A DNA stretch of 61,202 nt from CALKUP01 sp964492735 (GTDB lineage: Bacteria > Patescibacteriota > Patescibacteriia > UBA9570 > XYC2-FULL-38-9). Positions 44,992 through 54,551 of the stretch are shown piece by piece. The position numbers were made by a program, and so were the translations under genes. Location: contig CAZBLE010000005.1 in the NCBI GenBank assembly GCA_964492735.1, positions 1 to 61,202 of the forward strand. Reading direction: 5' to 3'. How positions within the stretch are numbered: the first letter of the stretch is position 1; the number at the start of each line of letters is the position of its first letter. Below the pieces are notes generated by a model. The model was not told the origin of the DNA and did not search any database. It saw only the letters and a program-made list of their open reading frames with translations.

Positions 44992-47442
44992 CTATTTCTT
45001 TTTCGTCAACAAGACACCACGAGTCATGTCGTCAGACAATACAACCGTTAGCGCGTGGTTATCATCAGTTGAAACATCTTCTGGGTACCACGCGGACGCA
45101 GTAAAATTGTCTGGCAAATGAACTGCGCTCACAACGTATGGATCTCGTAGGCCAGGTTGCTTTTGCACAAAAAGCTCATATTGATCCGTTGGATGAAACC
45201 ACTTCCCCATTGTCACTCTAAACGGCAAACGATACGTCAACGTCACCGTACTACTTTCCCCTACATTTGTGATCATCCATCCGCCAATAACAGATTTTTC
45301 ATATTCTGTGTTGGTTGATATATTCAACTGTTCATTAAACAATGACTCACCAGAAATACGCTGTAGATCTTCATCTGATTGCGCCTCTTCATCCGGTGTA
45401 AAAAATGCTTTTGCTGGGGGTACTTCAAATCCTGTCGCTGATAACAATTCACTTCCCTTTGGAATATATACCCGTGTGTAACTATTATTTTTCACATTTT
45501 CTAAGGCATTGTTTGGATCGCCTTTGTGCACACGTGTGATTTTCACAGTATCTGTAATGGCTCCATCTGCTGCAATGTCTGCTGAATGCTCAATCGTCTC
45601 TTCAATCACTTGATCAGTTTTTCCACCTGCGATATTTGCATGATTCACATACAAATAATCTTGCGGTCCATTATCTGTTTGCGCGCTTGCTACTTCACCT
45701 GTCCATCCTTGTGTTGAAAAAATAGACTGCACAGATGCATCATTCACTGTTAATAAAATATCTTTTTCATGGAGTGATTCTGTGAGAGTTGTCAGCATTT
45801 TTGCAGCAGCTTTCGGATCTTGTGCTGACTCAATCATTCGATTCATGATGACTGGTGTTAAATTCCCAATCAATGTTTTTGGTTTCGCGCCTTCAAGTAA
45901 ATCTTCCGCATCACGTGACTGAAGAACAGAATAAATATTGTCAGCATTCACAGTCACTTGTGTTCCTTCATCATCCACCGTCACCTCACCAATGATGCCC
46001 ATTACTTTTTCAAGGACATCCGGCGTAATAGCAATCACACCATCAACGGTCGCTCCATTACTACGCTCATAAAACCATTGTACTTTTTTTGCACTGTCTG
46101 GAAACGAAGCAAACCAATTTGCGTCCTGCAAATTCCACGATGCGTTTACAAGATGCAATGGCTTCGGTGACACAACAGATTCATTCAGCTGTCCAGCAAT
46201 GTCGTACACACCGCCGCCAGGAGCATCAAATGTCTGAATAAACCCATCACGAATAGTAATAATTGCAAGACTTCCAATAAATCCACCCGTTGGTCTCAGC
46301 TCTCGGTTATTTTGAAATAACACAATATATTTTCGATCACCTTCCGCACCAAGAAGATTTAAGACCGCGTCTGTCACGCCCATGCCTTGTTGTAGCGCGT
46401 CATCAAAAATAGGTAATACTATTTGAATTTGACTGAGCTGTGCACGTTTTTCTTCTGGAATATCATTAATGTCAATTGCGTCAATAATCTCGCGTGCTGA
46501 ATGAATATCTTTCGCGGTCGGTGCAAGATTTTTTGAAGACGCAGCAATGGTCTGTAGTAATTCATCTGGTGAATTTTCTTGAGTTGCCTGAATTGTCGCT
46601 GCTTCTTCTGATAATTGAATACCACTTCCTGCCAGTAAGCTCCCTGCTTGAATTAATTGTGCAGCAGCGTGTGCCTGTTGCCCTTTTCCAGGGATCCATT
46701 GCCCAACCCATAACAACACACTATTCACGCCAGAAAGCTCAGCATTGACTGCGTCAAGTGATTCTTTAGCGCGTGTAAACTCGTTAGATGATGTTTCAAA
46801 ATTCAATGATTGAATACTTTTTCCTGCCGCCAGCATGTGCGCAAACGCTTCTTCGGATTGTTTTGTTAAGCGATCCTCTTTTAACTGCGCCTGCGCGAAG
46901 GCTGCTGCACCTGTCGCAGGAATGACAATAATGCATAAAATCAATGCAAAATTACGCATTGATCGCAATGTCTGCCACTGTACATCAGTCAGTGCGTTGA
47001 AATGTGTTTGCAAACGCAAGCGTGCATCAGAAAAAAAAGAAGGCATTTTTGGGAAGCGCAGATGAATACGCGGCATTCGTTTTTTTAAAAACGCCATCCC
47101 GTGAGCAATAAACTGAAAACGATCTTTCAGTGGCACGCGTGGTGTTTGACTGCGCTTTGACTTCGCATCTTCTTGTGTGCGTACTTTTTTTTGTTGCGCT
47201 TCTAATCGCGCGCGTTGTTTTAATTCTGCAGCGCGTTGCTCTCGTTCTAACAACAACTCCGCTTCATGTTCTTGTTGTTGCTCAATTCGTTTTTGAGCTT
47301 CTTTTTTTGCCGCAATACTACGCAAATCAACGACGCGTGAAGAGCTGTCTCGTGACAACTCCACAGACTCAATCCGTTTTTGGTAAGATGCGCGCTTGAC
47401 CGGAATACGTTCAACGCGTTTTGGTTTTTGTGTTTGTTCCAT
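44992..47442 (-). CDS. DUF4012 domain protein
   Basis: The protein has 816 residues from ATG 47442 (MEQTQKPKRV). Residues 1-130 are a very basic coiled coil rich in Gln/Arg/Glu, with a membrane helix at about 165-185. The DUF4012 domain follows, with LLGAEGDRKYIVLFQNNRELRPTGGF split by IGSLAIITIRDG and FDAPGGGVYDIAGQ. The C-terminal 250 residues are beta-rich and extracellular. DUF4012 proteins are common in Gram-positive and Patescibacteria surface-sugar loci, and their activity is not established. It overlaps the glycosyltransferase gene by 32 bases and precedes murJ. Confidence 0.9.
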   Translation of the reverse strand: MEQTQKPKRVERIPVKRASYQKRIESVELSRDSSSRVVDLRSIAAKKEAQKRIEQQQEHEAELLLEREQRAAELKQRARLEAQQKKVRTQEDAKSKRSQTPRVPLKDRFQFIAHGMAFLKKRMPRIHLRFPKMPSFFSDARLRLQTHFNALTDVQWQTLRSMRNFALILCIIVIPATGAAAFAQAQLKEDRLTKQSEEAFAHMLAAGKSIQSLNFETSSNEFTRAKESLDAVNAELSGVNSVLLWVGQWIPGKGQQAHAAAQLIQAGSLLAGSGIQLSEEAATIQATQENSPDELLQTIAASSKNLAPTAKDIHSAREIIDAIDINDIPEEKRAQLSQIQIVLPIFDDALQQGMGVTDAVLNLLGAEGDRKYIVLFQNNRELRPTGGFIGSLAIITIRDGFIQTFDAPGGGVYDIAGQLNESVVSPKPLHLVNASWNLQDANWFASFPDSAKKVQWFYERSNGATVDGVIAITPDVLEKVMGIIGEVTVDDEGTQVTVNADNIYSVLQSRDAEDLLEGAKPKTLIGNLTPVIMNRMIESAQDPKAAAKMLTTLTESLHEKDILLTVNDASVQSIFSTQGWTGEVASAQTDNGPQDYLYVNHANIAGGKTDQVIEETIEHSADIAADGAITDTVKITRVHKGDPNNALENVKNNSYTRVYIPKGSELLSATGFEVPPAKAFFTPDEEAQSDEDLQRISGESLFNEQLNISTNTEYEKSVIGGWMITNVGESSTVTLTYRLPFRVTMGKWFHPTDQYELFVQKQPGLRDPYVVSAVHLPDNFTASAWYPEDVSTDDNHALTVVLSDDMTRGVLLTKKK

Positions 47443-48628
47443 ACTGTTTATAGACTGCAAGTGTCTGGTCTGCCATTTTCTCCCAAGAAAATAATTGCAA
47501 ACGCTCGTAGCCTTGTTTGATCAAATTCTGACGCGTCTCTTTGTTGTGCAACACATCTTCAATGGCTGTTAGTATAGCAGATGGAGAGTGTGGATCAATA
47601 GGATATGCAGCGTCTCCAACCACTTCTGGCAAACAAGAACTTGTTGAGCAAATAACTGGAGTGCCATATTGCATCGCTTCTAACGGTGGCAATCCAAAAC
47701 CTTCATATAAAGAAGGGAAAATATAGGTTGTTGCGCGACGATAGAGAGAACCTAAGTCACGATCTGGAACATAGCCAACGCAATGCACCATGTCGGTAAC
47801 TCCTCTTTCTTCTGCAAGTTCCACAATCCGTTCATAAAAATAATCCTTCTTTCCAACAAAGATAAATTGCCACGGCAACACATCACCGGCGCCTTGCTTC
47901 TCTTTTGCACGCACTGCTACCTCAATCAGCTGCTCGATGTTTTTATGAGGGTATGCATTTCCAACATATAAGACATACGGGCCGGTGATGCCGTATCGAT
48001 GCACAACTCGTTGATCAACCGCCGCTTGACTTTCATTGCTCTGTGCATCATCAGGTGCAACAAAAGAATATTCATGCGCGGATTCGTACGTCACGGTTAC
48101 TCGCTCTACAGGCAAATGAAAATACTGACAAATGTCTGTTTTAGAAAATTCTGAAACAGTAATAATGTGTCGTGCATTTTTTGCAGCATGACGCAACACT
48201 ATTTTTGCCGCGAGTTGCTTCACCCAATACAACAACGGACCAAGAGTTGATGCGCGCTTTGTTGGAAATTTTAAAATAATTAAATCATGAATCGTCACAA
48301 TAAATGATTTACGATACAACAATGGGACATTAAAATGTGGAAAATGCATAAAATCAACACGTGCATTTCGAATGACACGTGGCATGCCAATTTGTTCAGC
48401 AAGTGTATACCAACGATACGGTGCTTCGACAATTTCAACACGCTGCGCAAGCACTGGATCTTGAGCGAGCTTTTCTTTCCACACAGTAATACCAGATCCT
48501 TGTAAAAATAAGACGTATGAATTTTCTGTATCTGTAGAAAGAAGATGATTAATCAACTCTTCTGTGTAGCGTCCGAGTCCTTTTGCAAATTCACCGCTAT
48601 AAAATCGTGCGTCAATTCCAATCTTCAT
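47411..48628 (-). CDS. GT4-family glycosyltransferase
   Basis: The protein has 405 residues from ATG 48628, where MKIGIDARFYSGEFAKGLGRY begins. This is a GT-B fold enzyme with GPYVLYVGNAYPHKNIEQLI, YIFPSLYEGFGLPPLEAMQYG (the Ex7E motif) and GTPVICSTSSCLPEVVGDAA. It transfers a hexose from a nucleotide sugar to an envelope glycan, most like mannosyl- or glucosyltransferases. The acceptor is unknown. Its position directly before DUF4012 and murJ supports surface polysaccharide work. Confidence 0.93.
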   Translation of the reverse strand: MKIGIDARFYSGEFAKGLGRYTEELINHLLSTDTENSYVLFLQGSGITVWKEKLAQDPVLAQRVEIVEAPYRWYTLAEQIGMPRVIRNARVDFMHFPHFNVPLLYRKSFIVTIHDLIILKFPTKRASTLGPLLYWVKQLAAKIVLRHAAKNARHIITVSEFSKTDICQYFHLPVERVTVTYESAHEYSFVAPDDAQSNESQAAVDQRVVHRYGITGPYVLYVGNAYPHKNIEQLIEVAVRAKEKQGAGDVLPWQFIFVGKKDYFYERIVELAEERGVTDMVHCVGYVPDRDLGSLYRRATTYIFPSLYEGFGLPPLEAMQYGTPVICSTSSCLPEVVGDAAYPIDPHSPSAILTAIEDVLHNKETRQNLIKQGYERLQLFSWEKMADQTLAVYKQYGTNTKTKTR

Positions 48629-48632
48629 AGGT

Positions 48633-49802
48633 TTATAATTGTACATCAATGGCAGCGCGAATATCACGCATCATTTCTAAATAAAATGTAATATTATGCT
48701 CAGTGAGCAACTGTGCTGCGAGTGGCTCTCCGTTTTTTAAGAGATGACGAATATATGATCGCGTGTATCCTGGGGTGCCGTCAGCATGACGACACGCGCG
48801 ACAAGAACACTGTTCATCTAACACTCGATCATCTTGTTCAAACGCAGCGTTTGCTAATTGCATTTTTTCATACTGCACCTGCGACAAGTCTGGCGCAACA
48901 AGTGCCTCTGCTCCCTGAGCACGAACAAACACCTGCCCATGCCGTGCGTTGCGTGTCGGTAACACACAGTCAAACATATCAACTCCCCGCTTCACTGCTT
49001 CCAAGATTTGCTCCGGCATCCCAACCCCCATTAAATAACGCGGCTTCTCTTCTGGCAAATGTGGGACGGTATTGTCTAACACTTCATACATTACTTCTGG
49101 CGGTTCACCAACAGCCAGTCCACCAATCGCATACCCATCCGCAGAAAGCGCGGTTAATTCTTTGGCACTTTGTTCACGAAGATCCGCAAAACTTGAACCT
49201 TGAACAATGGCAAACATCTGATTTTTCATCTCTGGATTTTCAGATCGCATCTGCGCCACACGAGCTGCACACCGCTGCGCCCAGCGAGTTGTCAGAGCAA
49301 CGGACTCTTTGGCTTGTTCTCGAGTTGCTGGAAAACCTGGAAACGAATCAAACATCATCCACATATCTGCACCAATTGCTTGCTGCATTTCCATTGATGA
49401 TTCAGGAGTCATAAAATGCTGCTTTCCATCAATGTGAGATTGAAACAACACGCCTTCTTCTGAAATTTTTCGCAAGCCAGACAATGAAAATACTTGATAC
49501 CCACCAGAGTCTGTAAGCATTGCTCCTGGCCATTTCATCCAAGAATGTAAACCACCAACCCGATTCAACAAATCAGCCCCGGGTCGTAATAATAAATGGT
49601 ATGTATTTGTTAACACAATTGGAGTCGTTGTTGGATCAATGCGCTGTTCTAATTCCCATAAATCAACAGATGACAATGCCTTGACTGTCCCCTTGGTTGC
49701 AATCGGCATAAAAAATGGGGTTTGGACTTCCCCATGTGCTGTCTGTAACACCCCGCGTCGCGCCGAGGCACCTCCCTGTAGTGATCCGGTTAACGTAAAC
49801 AT
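48633..49802 (-). CDS. tgt: tRNA-guanine (queuine) transglycosylase
   Basis: The protein has 389 residues from ATG 49802 (MFTLTGSLQGGASARRG). Motifs are TPFFMPIATKGTVKAL, MLTDSGGYQVFSL with the acid residue, YAIGGLAVGEPPEVMYE, and MFDCVLPTRNARHGQVF with the nucleophile region. The zinc site is CSCRACRH...H. It swaps guanine-34 for a deazaguanine base in tRNAs with GUN anticodons. No preQ1 synthesis genes lie nearby, so the base may be imported. Confidence 0.96.
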   Translation of the reverse strand: MFTLTGSLQGGASARRGVLQTAHGEVQTPFFMPIATKGTVKALSSVDLWELEQRIDPTTTPIVLTNTYHLLLRPGADLLNRVGGLHSWMKWPGAMLTDSGGYQVFSLSGLRKISEEGVLFQSHIDGKQHFMTPESSMEMQQAIGADMWMMFDSFPGFPATREQAKESVALTTRWAQRCAARVAQMRSENPEMKNQMFAIVQGSSFADLREQSAKELTALSADGYAIGGLAVGEPPEVMYEVLDNTVPHLPEEKPRYLMGVGMPEQILEAVKRGVDMFDCVLPTRNARHGQVFVRAQGAEALVAPDLSQVQYEKMQLANAAFEQDDRVLDEQCSCRACRHADGTPGYTRSYIRHLLKNGEPLAAQLLTEHNITFYLEMMRDIRAAIDVQL

Positions 49803-49806
49803 AATT

Positions 49807-51594
49807 CTATTGCACAATTCCTTTACCGCGCGCGCCTTCGTCTTGTGGTAAGTCAGTCGTAATACGAACAAGATTTTCTGCAAGCGCCTCGTTTATGTAT
49901 GCATCTGTCGCCCCAAACACAGGCTCATTGACCAATACAACTAACGAATTTTTATCAGCTGCAGTTGGTGTAATTGAGACAAAAAACCGAGCCGCCGCTG
50001 TTGCGTGCGCTGCGATCTCATCCGCTTTTACGGTAACTGTTCGAGTTTTTGTGTTATATGTCACACTGTCGCTCTCTGCTCTTTCCCATGTCACACCACT
50101 CGGCAGCGTGGCGCTCAGCGTTGCTGTCTTTAATGGGTTCTGGTTAGCAGCAATTGAAAAATCAACAGCGTATGTTGTCTTCGCGCCGATTGTTGGAGGA
50201 ATTGGACCATCTCCAATTTTTTTCAAAGCGGCATCAAAATATCGACCAACAGCAGTGACTTGCGCTTTGCTACTTACACGAATTTTCTTTTCCGTTTTTT
50301 TCTCAACTTTTACCTCCGAGCCAGATACTGTCACAGTTGGAATCTCAAATGTGACCTGTAGTTCACTGGCTTTCATTTTATCGGTTTTTTTCACCGTCCC
50401 TGTATATTCAAATTCTTTGGTTGCGTTATTTTCAAGTTCAGTGATTTCATCAAACACTTTTTCTTTATCTGTAAACACACCGCCGCCAAATACAAATTTT
50501 GGTGTTACTTTTTTGACTGTTGTGCCTGTTGTGTTTTTAAGAGTCGCCTTCACTGTCACTTCATCTCCTGGATACAATTTTTCTGGCAATGTAACAGCTA
50601 CATCAAATTCTGGATTGACAATTAAAACAGTTTTTGTATTTTCTGTCTGAACATTAAAGCTATTATCAATTTCCATTAAACCTATTTCTGCTTTAAATTC
50701 CATCACTTCACCTGATTTTCCATCAAGCGCTGCCTTAATTTTTACCGACTCTTCTTTCCCTGCTTCAAGCGTTTCAAACAACCACTCACTCTCTTCTGAA
50801 TACGCCTCTGGCTCAGCAGACTTAAACACATATCCATCTGGCGCAGTCATAACCAACTTCACTTTTTTCATCTCTGTTTTACCAGTATTTTTAATCTTCA
50901 CGGTATACTCAAAGTCAGTATTTGACTGCACTTGTTCTGGCATTTCAACCGTAGCCTCAATAGTTGATGAGGTAATAAGAGTCGTTGCCTTACTCGCTAC
51001 TTGAAAATCTTGAGAAAAATTTTCTGGTCGATACGTAAGCTGTGCTGAGAATTCTTTTTTATCATCTGGCGTTCCAACCATTTGCCCTACAATACGAATT
51101 TTCCCACTACTTCCTGGTGCGAGATGCGAAATTGCAAACTGCGCATCATTTGTATCCTCTACTGGGTGAATTGAAGCTGTTTGCAGCGTAAAACCAGATG
51201 GATAAAACACCTCTACTGTTCCGGTAGAAATTTCTACATTTTTATTATTTCGATATTGAATATCAAGAGTCACAACATCTCCGCTCGCAACTTTTGATGT
51301 TGCAGTGAGCGTTAAATCAACATCACCACTCGTTCCAACTGGACGAAACCACAATACATACACCAATGCTGCCAAGGCGCCCATTGCTACAACAGCGAGG
51401 AGTGTGAATAATTTCCAGCGTTTCCGTGCGTCGTCTTGGTCCATTTTTGTCATATCTACCTCGTCTTCATCTTCAAGGTGATACATTTTTGACAAATCAG
51501 AAGCGACAGCTGGCTCAGAAATTTCTAGAGGCTCAGAGTCTGTCTCTTTTATGTGCTTTTTGGTGTGATTATGACGTTTTGGATGCTTTTCCAT
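49807..51594 (-). CDS. Membrane-anchored surface protein with Ig-like/CARDB-type repeats
   Basis: The protein has 595 residues from ATG 51594. An acidic, His-rich cytosolic tail (about 60 residues) is followed by one membrane helix (KLFTLLAVVAMGALAALVYVLWF). The outer part has at least four related beta-sandwich repeats of about 110 residues, marked by NNKNVEIS, KNTGKTEMKKV, KNTTGTTVKKV and NQNPLKTA at equivalent positions. These look like DUF11/CARDB-type domains. It is probably an adhesin or scaffold at the cell surface. Its start lies inside the 3' end of the lgt-like gene (26-base overlap). Confidence 0.82.
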   Translation of the reverse strand: MEKHPKRHNHTKKHIKETDSEPLEISEPAVASDLSKMYHLEDEDEVDMTKMDQDDARKRWKLFTLLAVVAMGALAALVYVLWFRPVGTSGDVDLTLTATSKVASGDVVTLDIQYRNNKNVEISTGTVEVFYPSGFTLQTASIHPVEDTNDAQFAISHLAPGSSGKIRIVGQMVGTPDDKKEFSAQLTYRPENFSQDFQVASKATTLITSSTIEATVEMPEQVQSNTDFEYTVKIKNTGKTEMKKVKLVMTAPDGYVFKSAEPEAYSEESEWLFETLEAGKEESVKIKAALDGKSGEVMEFKAEIGLMEIDNSFNVQTENTKTVLIVNPEFDVAVTLPEKLYPGDEVTVKATLKNTTGTTVKKVTPKFVFGGGVFTDKEKVFDEITELENNATKEFEYTGTVKKTDKMKASELQVTFEIPTVTVSGSEVKVEKKTEKKIRVSSKAQVTAVGRYFDAALKKIGDGPIPPTIGAKTTYAVDFSIAANQNPLKTATLSATLPSGVTWERAESDSVTYNTKTRTVTVKADEIAAHATAAARFFVSITPTAADKNSLVVLVNEPVFGATDAYINEALAENLVRITTDLPQDEGARGKGIVQ

Positions 51595-52345
51595 GGTGAA
51601 TAGTGTACCACAAGGCACTGCCAGCGGCAATCATGAATAGACTAACATACTGTGCAATTGTCAAGCCATAAAAACGCGGATCACTCCCGAGCAGATCTGT
51701 TGCACGCCAAAAATCAAGTAAGAACCGCGGTATTCCATACAAGACTAAAAATAATGCGATATACGATCCGGGCGGCCGCTTTGGATTACGTCGATATAAT
51801 ATCCAAAAAATAACTGCGATAATCCCAGCGTGGATAGAAAGATACAATCCGTGATTGTGCCGCACAATGCCATCGCTATAGCGCTGTCCCCATGGCATAT
51901 CGGTTGACGTCCCAGGGTGATCATAAATACAAAAACAACCTACTCGACCAATCATCATGCCGAGCGGGCAGACAAGTGCGACAATTTCAAGATACTGTAA
52001 AAATAATTTTTTATCCTCTCGGAGTACCCACCAAAGATACAGCACTCCGCCGAGCATACCACCAGTAATAGACATGCCACCATTCCATAGCGCGATGATC
52101 TCCAAGGGATGTTGCGCAAAATACTGCCATTCACTCACAACATAGAGCGCTCGACTCCCTACGACTCCCCAAAAAATAATCCAAATTGAAAGATCAAATA
52201 CTCGGTCTTTATTGACACCTTGTTTTTCCGCAACACGAAGAGCTGCTAGCACTGCCACAAGCAGGCCGAGAGCGACCCACAATCCCCACACATAGATTCG
52301 AACTGGCCCAATAAAAAATTCTGTCCATTGAAAATAGGGGATCAT
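51569..52345 (-). CDS. lgt: Lgt-like prolipoprotein diacylglyceryl transferase family protein
   Basis: The product has 258 residues from ATG 52345, one base after the upstream stop. It has seven or so membrane helices, start WTEFFIGPVRIYVWGLWVALG and the block GGMSITGGMLGGVLYLWW. In well-studied Lgt this block reads SFHGGL, with an essential His that is Thr here. The motif GRVGCFCIYDHPG keeps the Arg but has Cys for the usual Asn. FLLDFWRATD keeps the last conserved Arg. It is clearly in the Lgt family by layout, but activity as a lipoprotein transferase is uncertain. Confidence 0.78.
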   Translation of the reverse strand: MIPYFQWTEFFIGPVRIYVWGLWVALGLLVAVLAALRVAEKQGVNKDRVFDLSIWIIFWGVVGSRALYVVSEWQYFAQHPLEIIALWNGGMSITGGMLGGVLYLWWVLREDKKLFLQYLEIVALVCPLGMMIGRVGCFCIYDHPGTSTDMPWGQRYSDGIVRHNHGLYLSIHAGIIAVIFWILYRRNPKRPPGSYIALFLVLYGIPRFLLDFWRATDLLGSDPRFYGLTIAQYVSLFMIAAGSALWYTIHHGKASKTS

Positions 52346-52346
52346 A

Positions 52347-53474
52347 CTATTGGACAATAATCGGCGCTGTCGTGTTTGTTGTATTTGTCATTGAAGAACT
52401 ATCTTCTACCGCAGTGTTCACAGTAGTAGACGGCTCAGTAGTCGCTTTTGCCGCAGCTGCTGACACTGTTTTTATCCACTCACTAATGACTGAACGTGCC
52501 TGTAAAAATTCTGGAGAAGTTGCATTCACAAAAATACTTCCGCTGGTATCCGCTGTTTCAATTGATGCATCTGATACATTTGTTTCAGCCATCACTGTTT
52601 TTAGAGTATCGTGCACTGCATCAGTCACTACTGCGTGATTTTGTGTACGAAGAGACAAAACAGGCACATCTTTTATCGTTCCACTGACATCATACTCACG
52701 CAAGCAACGCGTAATGCGCTCTCGTTCTTCTGCTGATACATCCCCTGCTGCCGAGCTTCCGATGCCTGCTTCACAAGAAAAATATTGTTCATAGAACCGC
52801 GCTTCAATTTGATTCGTTGTCTGCAACTGCTCCCACGCTTTGACGGGTGAGCTGTATCCGTTGACCACAATAACGCCTGCAATGTTTTTTGCAACATCTG
52901 AATTCACCGCTGCTTGTAGTGCAGGTAAACTCCCACCACCAATTCCGATTAAGAATACCGGACCTTTCACTGTTTCACGAAAATCTTGATGGTAATTGAT
53001 TGCGGTTACAGCGTCTGGCAAAACATCGCTCGGACTTTGAAAATCACGATAGTCAACAACATTTACAACGGCTTGATTCACGTTCGACAGGTCTTCGCCA
53101 AGCGTTCCACTAATCGTTGTTGTCGCTTTTACTGATGACGGAAGATCATGAAAAATAATAATCGAAGGAAGTTGGCCAACTCCTTCTGGTTTACTCACAT
53201 TTCCTATAACAACAGATGAGTCCGCAGCAACCATGCGCCGCTCTGTACTACGCAACGAAGCCTTTCCCAATGACTGTAAAAATAATTGCTGCAGATCATC
53301 ATCTGATGGGACTGCTTGATTTAATAAATACTCCCAGGTTTTTTTTGGATCTTGTACTGTTTTTGGACCACCTGTCACTGCTAATCGCACGCGCAAAACA
53401 ATAACCGTTATTGTCATCACAACAAGGACCGTTAACACAACTGTTGTTTTTCCAGGGAGGTGTAATTTTTGCAT
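52347..53474 (-). CDS. Membrane-anchored alpha/beta-hydrolase fold protein, probably inactive
   Basis: The product has 375 residues. One N-terminal membrane helix (about 10-32) precedes an exported domain with SIIIFHDLPSS, a strand VFLIGIGGGSLPALQAAV and NIAGVIVVNGYSSP, the spacing of an alpha/beta hydrolase. At the nucleophile elbow (GxSxG in active enzymes) the sequence reads GIGGG, so Ser appears replaced by Gly. A Thr/Ser-rich tail of about 30 residues ends the protein. Two cysteines (SCEAG and TRCLRE) may form a disulfide. Its promoter suggests a leaderless message. Confidence 0.75.
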   Translation of the reverse strand: MQKLHLPGKTTVVLTVLVVMTITVIVLRVRLAVTGGPKTVQDPKKTWEYLLNQAVPSDDDLQQLFLQSLGKASLRSTERRMVAADSSVVIGNVSKPEGVGQLPSIIIFHDLPSSVKATTTISGTLGEDLSNVNQAVVNVVDYRDFQSPSDVLPDAVTAINYHQDFRETVKGPVFLIGIGGGSLPALQAAVNSDVAKNIAGVIVVNGYSSPVKAWEQLQTTNQIEARFYEQYFSCEAGIGSSAAGDVSAEERERITRCLREYDVSGTIKDVPVLSLRTQNHAVVTDAVHDTLKTVMAETNVSDASIETADTSGSIFVNATSPEFLQARSVISEWIKTVSAAAAKATTEPSTTVNTAVEDSSSMTNTTNTTAPIIVQ

Positions 53475-53481
53475 ACACTCA

Positions 53482-53487
53482 ATTATA
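53482..53487 (-). promoter_or_regulatory. -10 box, leaderless start for the hydrolase-fold gene
   Basis: TATAAT on the minus strand (53487-53482), 7 bases before the ATG at 53474. The best -35 candidate (TCGTGA at 17 bases) is weak. Confidence 0.5.
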
Positions 53488-53550
53488 CATGATGCTGAAG
53501 CAATTCACGAATTTCTGCGTGCAAAGCTTGTGGGACATGCTTACAACACA

Positions 53551-54540
53551 TTATTTTTTACGTGACACTGCTTTTCGTGCAGCAGCAATAATGTCTTCAA
53601 CGGTAAGTCCAAAATGCGCGAGTAATTCTTTTGATGTTCCAGACTCACCAAAGCTATCATGCACACCAACAAATTCCATTGGAGCTGGGTTGTGCGCTGC
53701 AAGAACCTCCGCAACAGCACCGCCAAGTCCGCCAGCAATCTGATGATCTTCAACTGTGACAACCGCGCCTGTTTTTGCAACTGACTTCACAACTGTTTCA
53801 ACGTCAAATGGCTTAATGGTGTGCATGTTAATTACTTCCACTGCAATTTCAGATTTCAATGCATGCGCTGCAAGCAGTGCGTCATGCACCTGTGGGCCAC
53901 ACGCAATAATTGTCACGTCAGCGCCACGATGATACACATCAGCCTTCCCAATAATAAATGGCGTGTCTTTCGTTGTCACCATTGGAAATTTTTCACGACC
54001 AAGCCGCAAATATGTTGGCTTCGGATCTTTCGCCATTGCAAGCGTTGCTTTTCGTGCTTGTTCTGTGTCTGCTGGTACAATCACTCGCATGTTTGGCAAG
54101 GAGCGCATCAATGCAATGTCTTCTAATACTTGATGTGTCGCACCGTCTTCACCGACAGTAAGACCAGTATGTGTACCAATGACTTGCACTGGCTGATTGT
54201 TATAACAAATAGTTGTGCGAATTTGCTCCCAATTACGACCAGGTGTAAACGCACCAAAGCCGCTCGCAAATGGTAATTTACCACCAGCTGCGAGTCCACT
54301 CGCAACAGTCACTAAATTTTGTTCTGCCACACCAACCTGAATAAATCGTGATGGATATTTTTCTGCAAACAGATGCATGCGAGTTGATTCACCGAGGTCA
54401 GCTGTTAAGCCAACAATGTCGGTATGTTTTTTTGCAGCCTCAACGAGACCTGCACCAAAACCATCACGAGTGGCAGATTTTTCCATCTCTTCTGGCTTGT
54501 TCCATTGTTTGTGTAATTTTGCAATTGGATTAATAGGCAT
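53551..54540 (-). CDS. Transketolase, C-terminal subunit
   Basis: The protein has 329 residues holding the pyrimidine-binding and C-terminal domains of transketolase: VGLTADLGESTRMHLFAE, RFIQVGVAEQNLVTVASGLA with the catalytic Glu, GTHTGLTVGEDGATHQVLEDIALMR and HDSFGESGTSKELL. The thiamine diphosphate domain is encoded by the next gene upstream. Together they form the split enzyme that moves two-carbon units between sugar phosphates. It lies 11 bases after that partner. Confidence 0.94.
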   Translation of the reverse strand: MPINPIAKLHKQWNKPEEMEKSATRDGFGAGLVEAAKKHTDIVGLTADLGESTRMHLFAEKYPSRFIQVGVAEQNLVTVASGLAAGGKLPFASGFGAFTPGRNWEQIRTTICYNNQPVQVIGTHTGLTVGEDGATHQVLEDIALMRSLPNMRVIVPADTEQARKATLAMAKDPKPTYLRLGREKFPMVTTKDTPFIIGKADVYHRGADVTIIACGPQVHDALLAAHALKSEIAVEVINMHTIKPFDVETVVKSVAKTGAVVTVEDHQIAGGLGGAVAEVLAAHNPAPMEFVGVHDSFGESGTSKELLAHFGLTVEDIIAAARKAVSRKK

Positions 54541-54551
54541 ACATTCAACAA

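Noticed and set aside
48713..49414. 233-codon open frame on plus inside tgt
   Set aside because: It is antisense to a fully conserved tgt and shows no recognisable domain.
49895..50650. 251-codon open frame on plus inside the surface protein
   Set aside because: It is antisense to Thr/Val/Lys-rich repeats, which makes a long hydrophobic-looking frame by codon bias.
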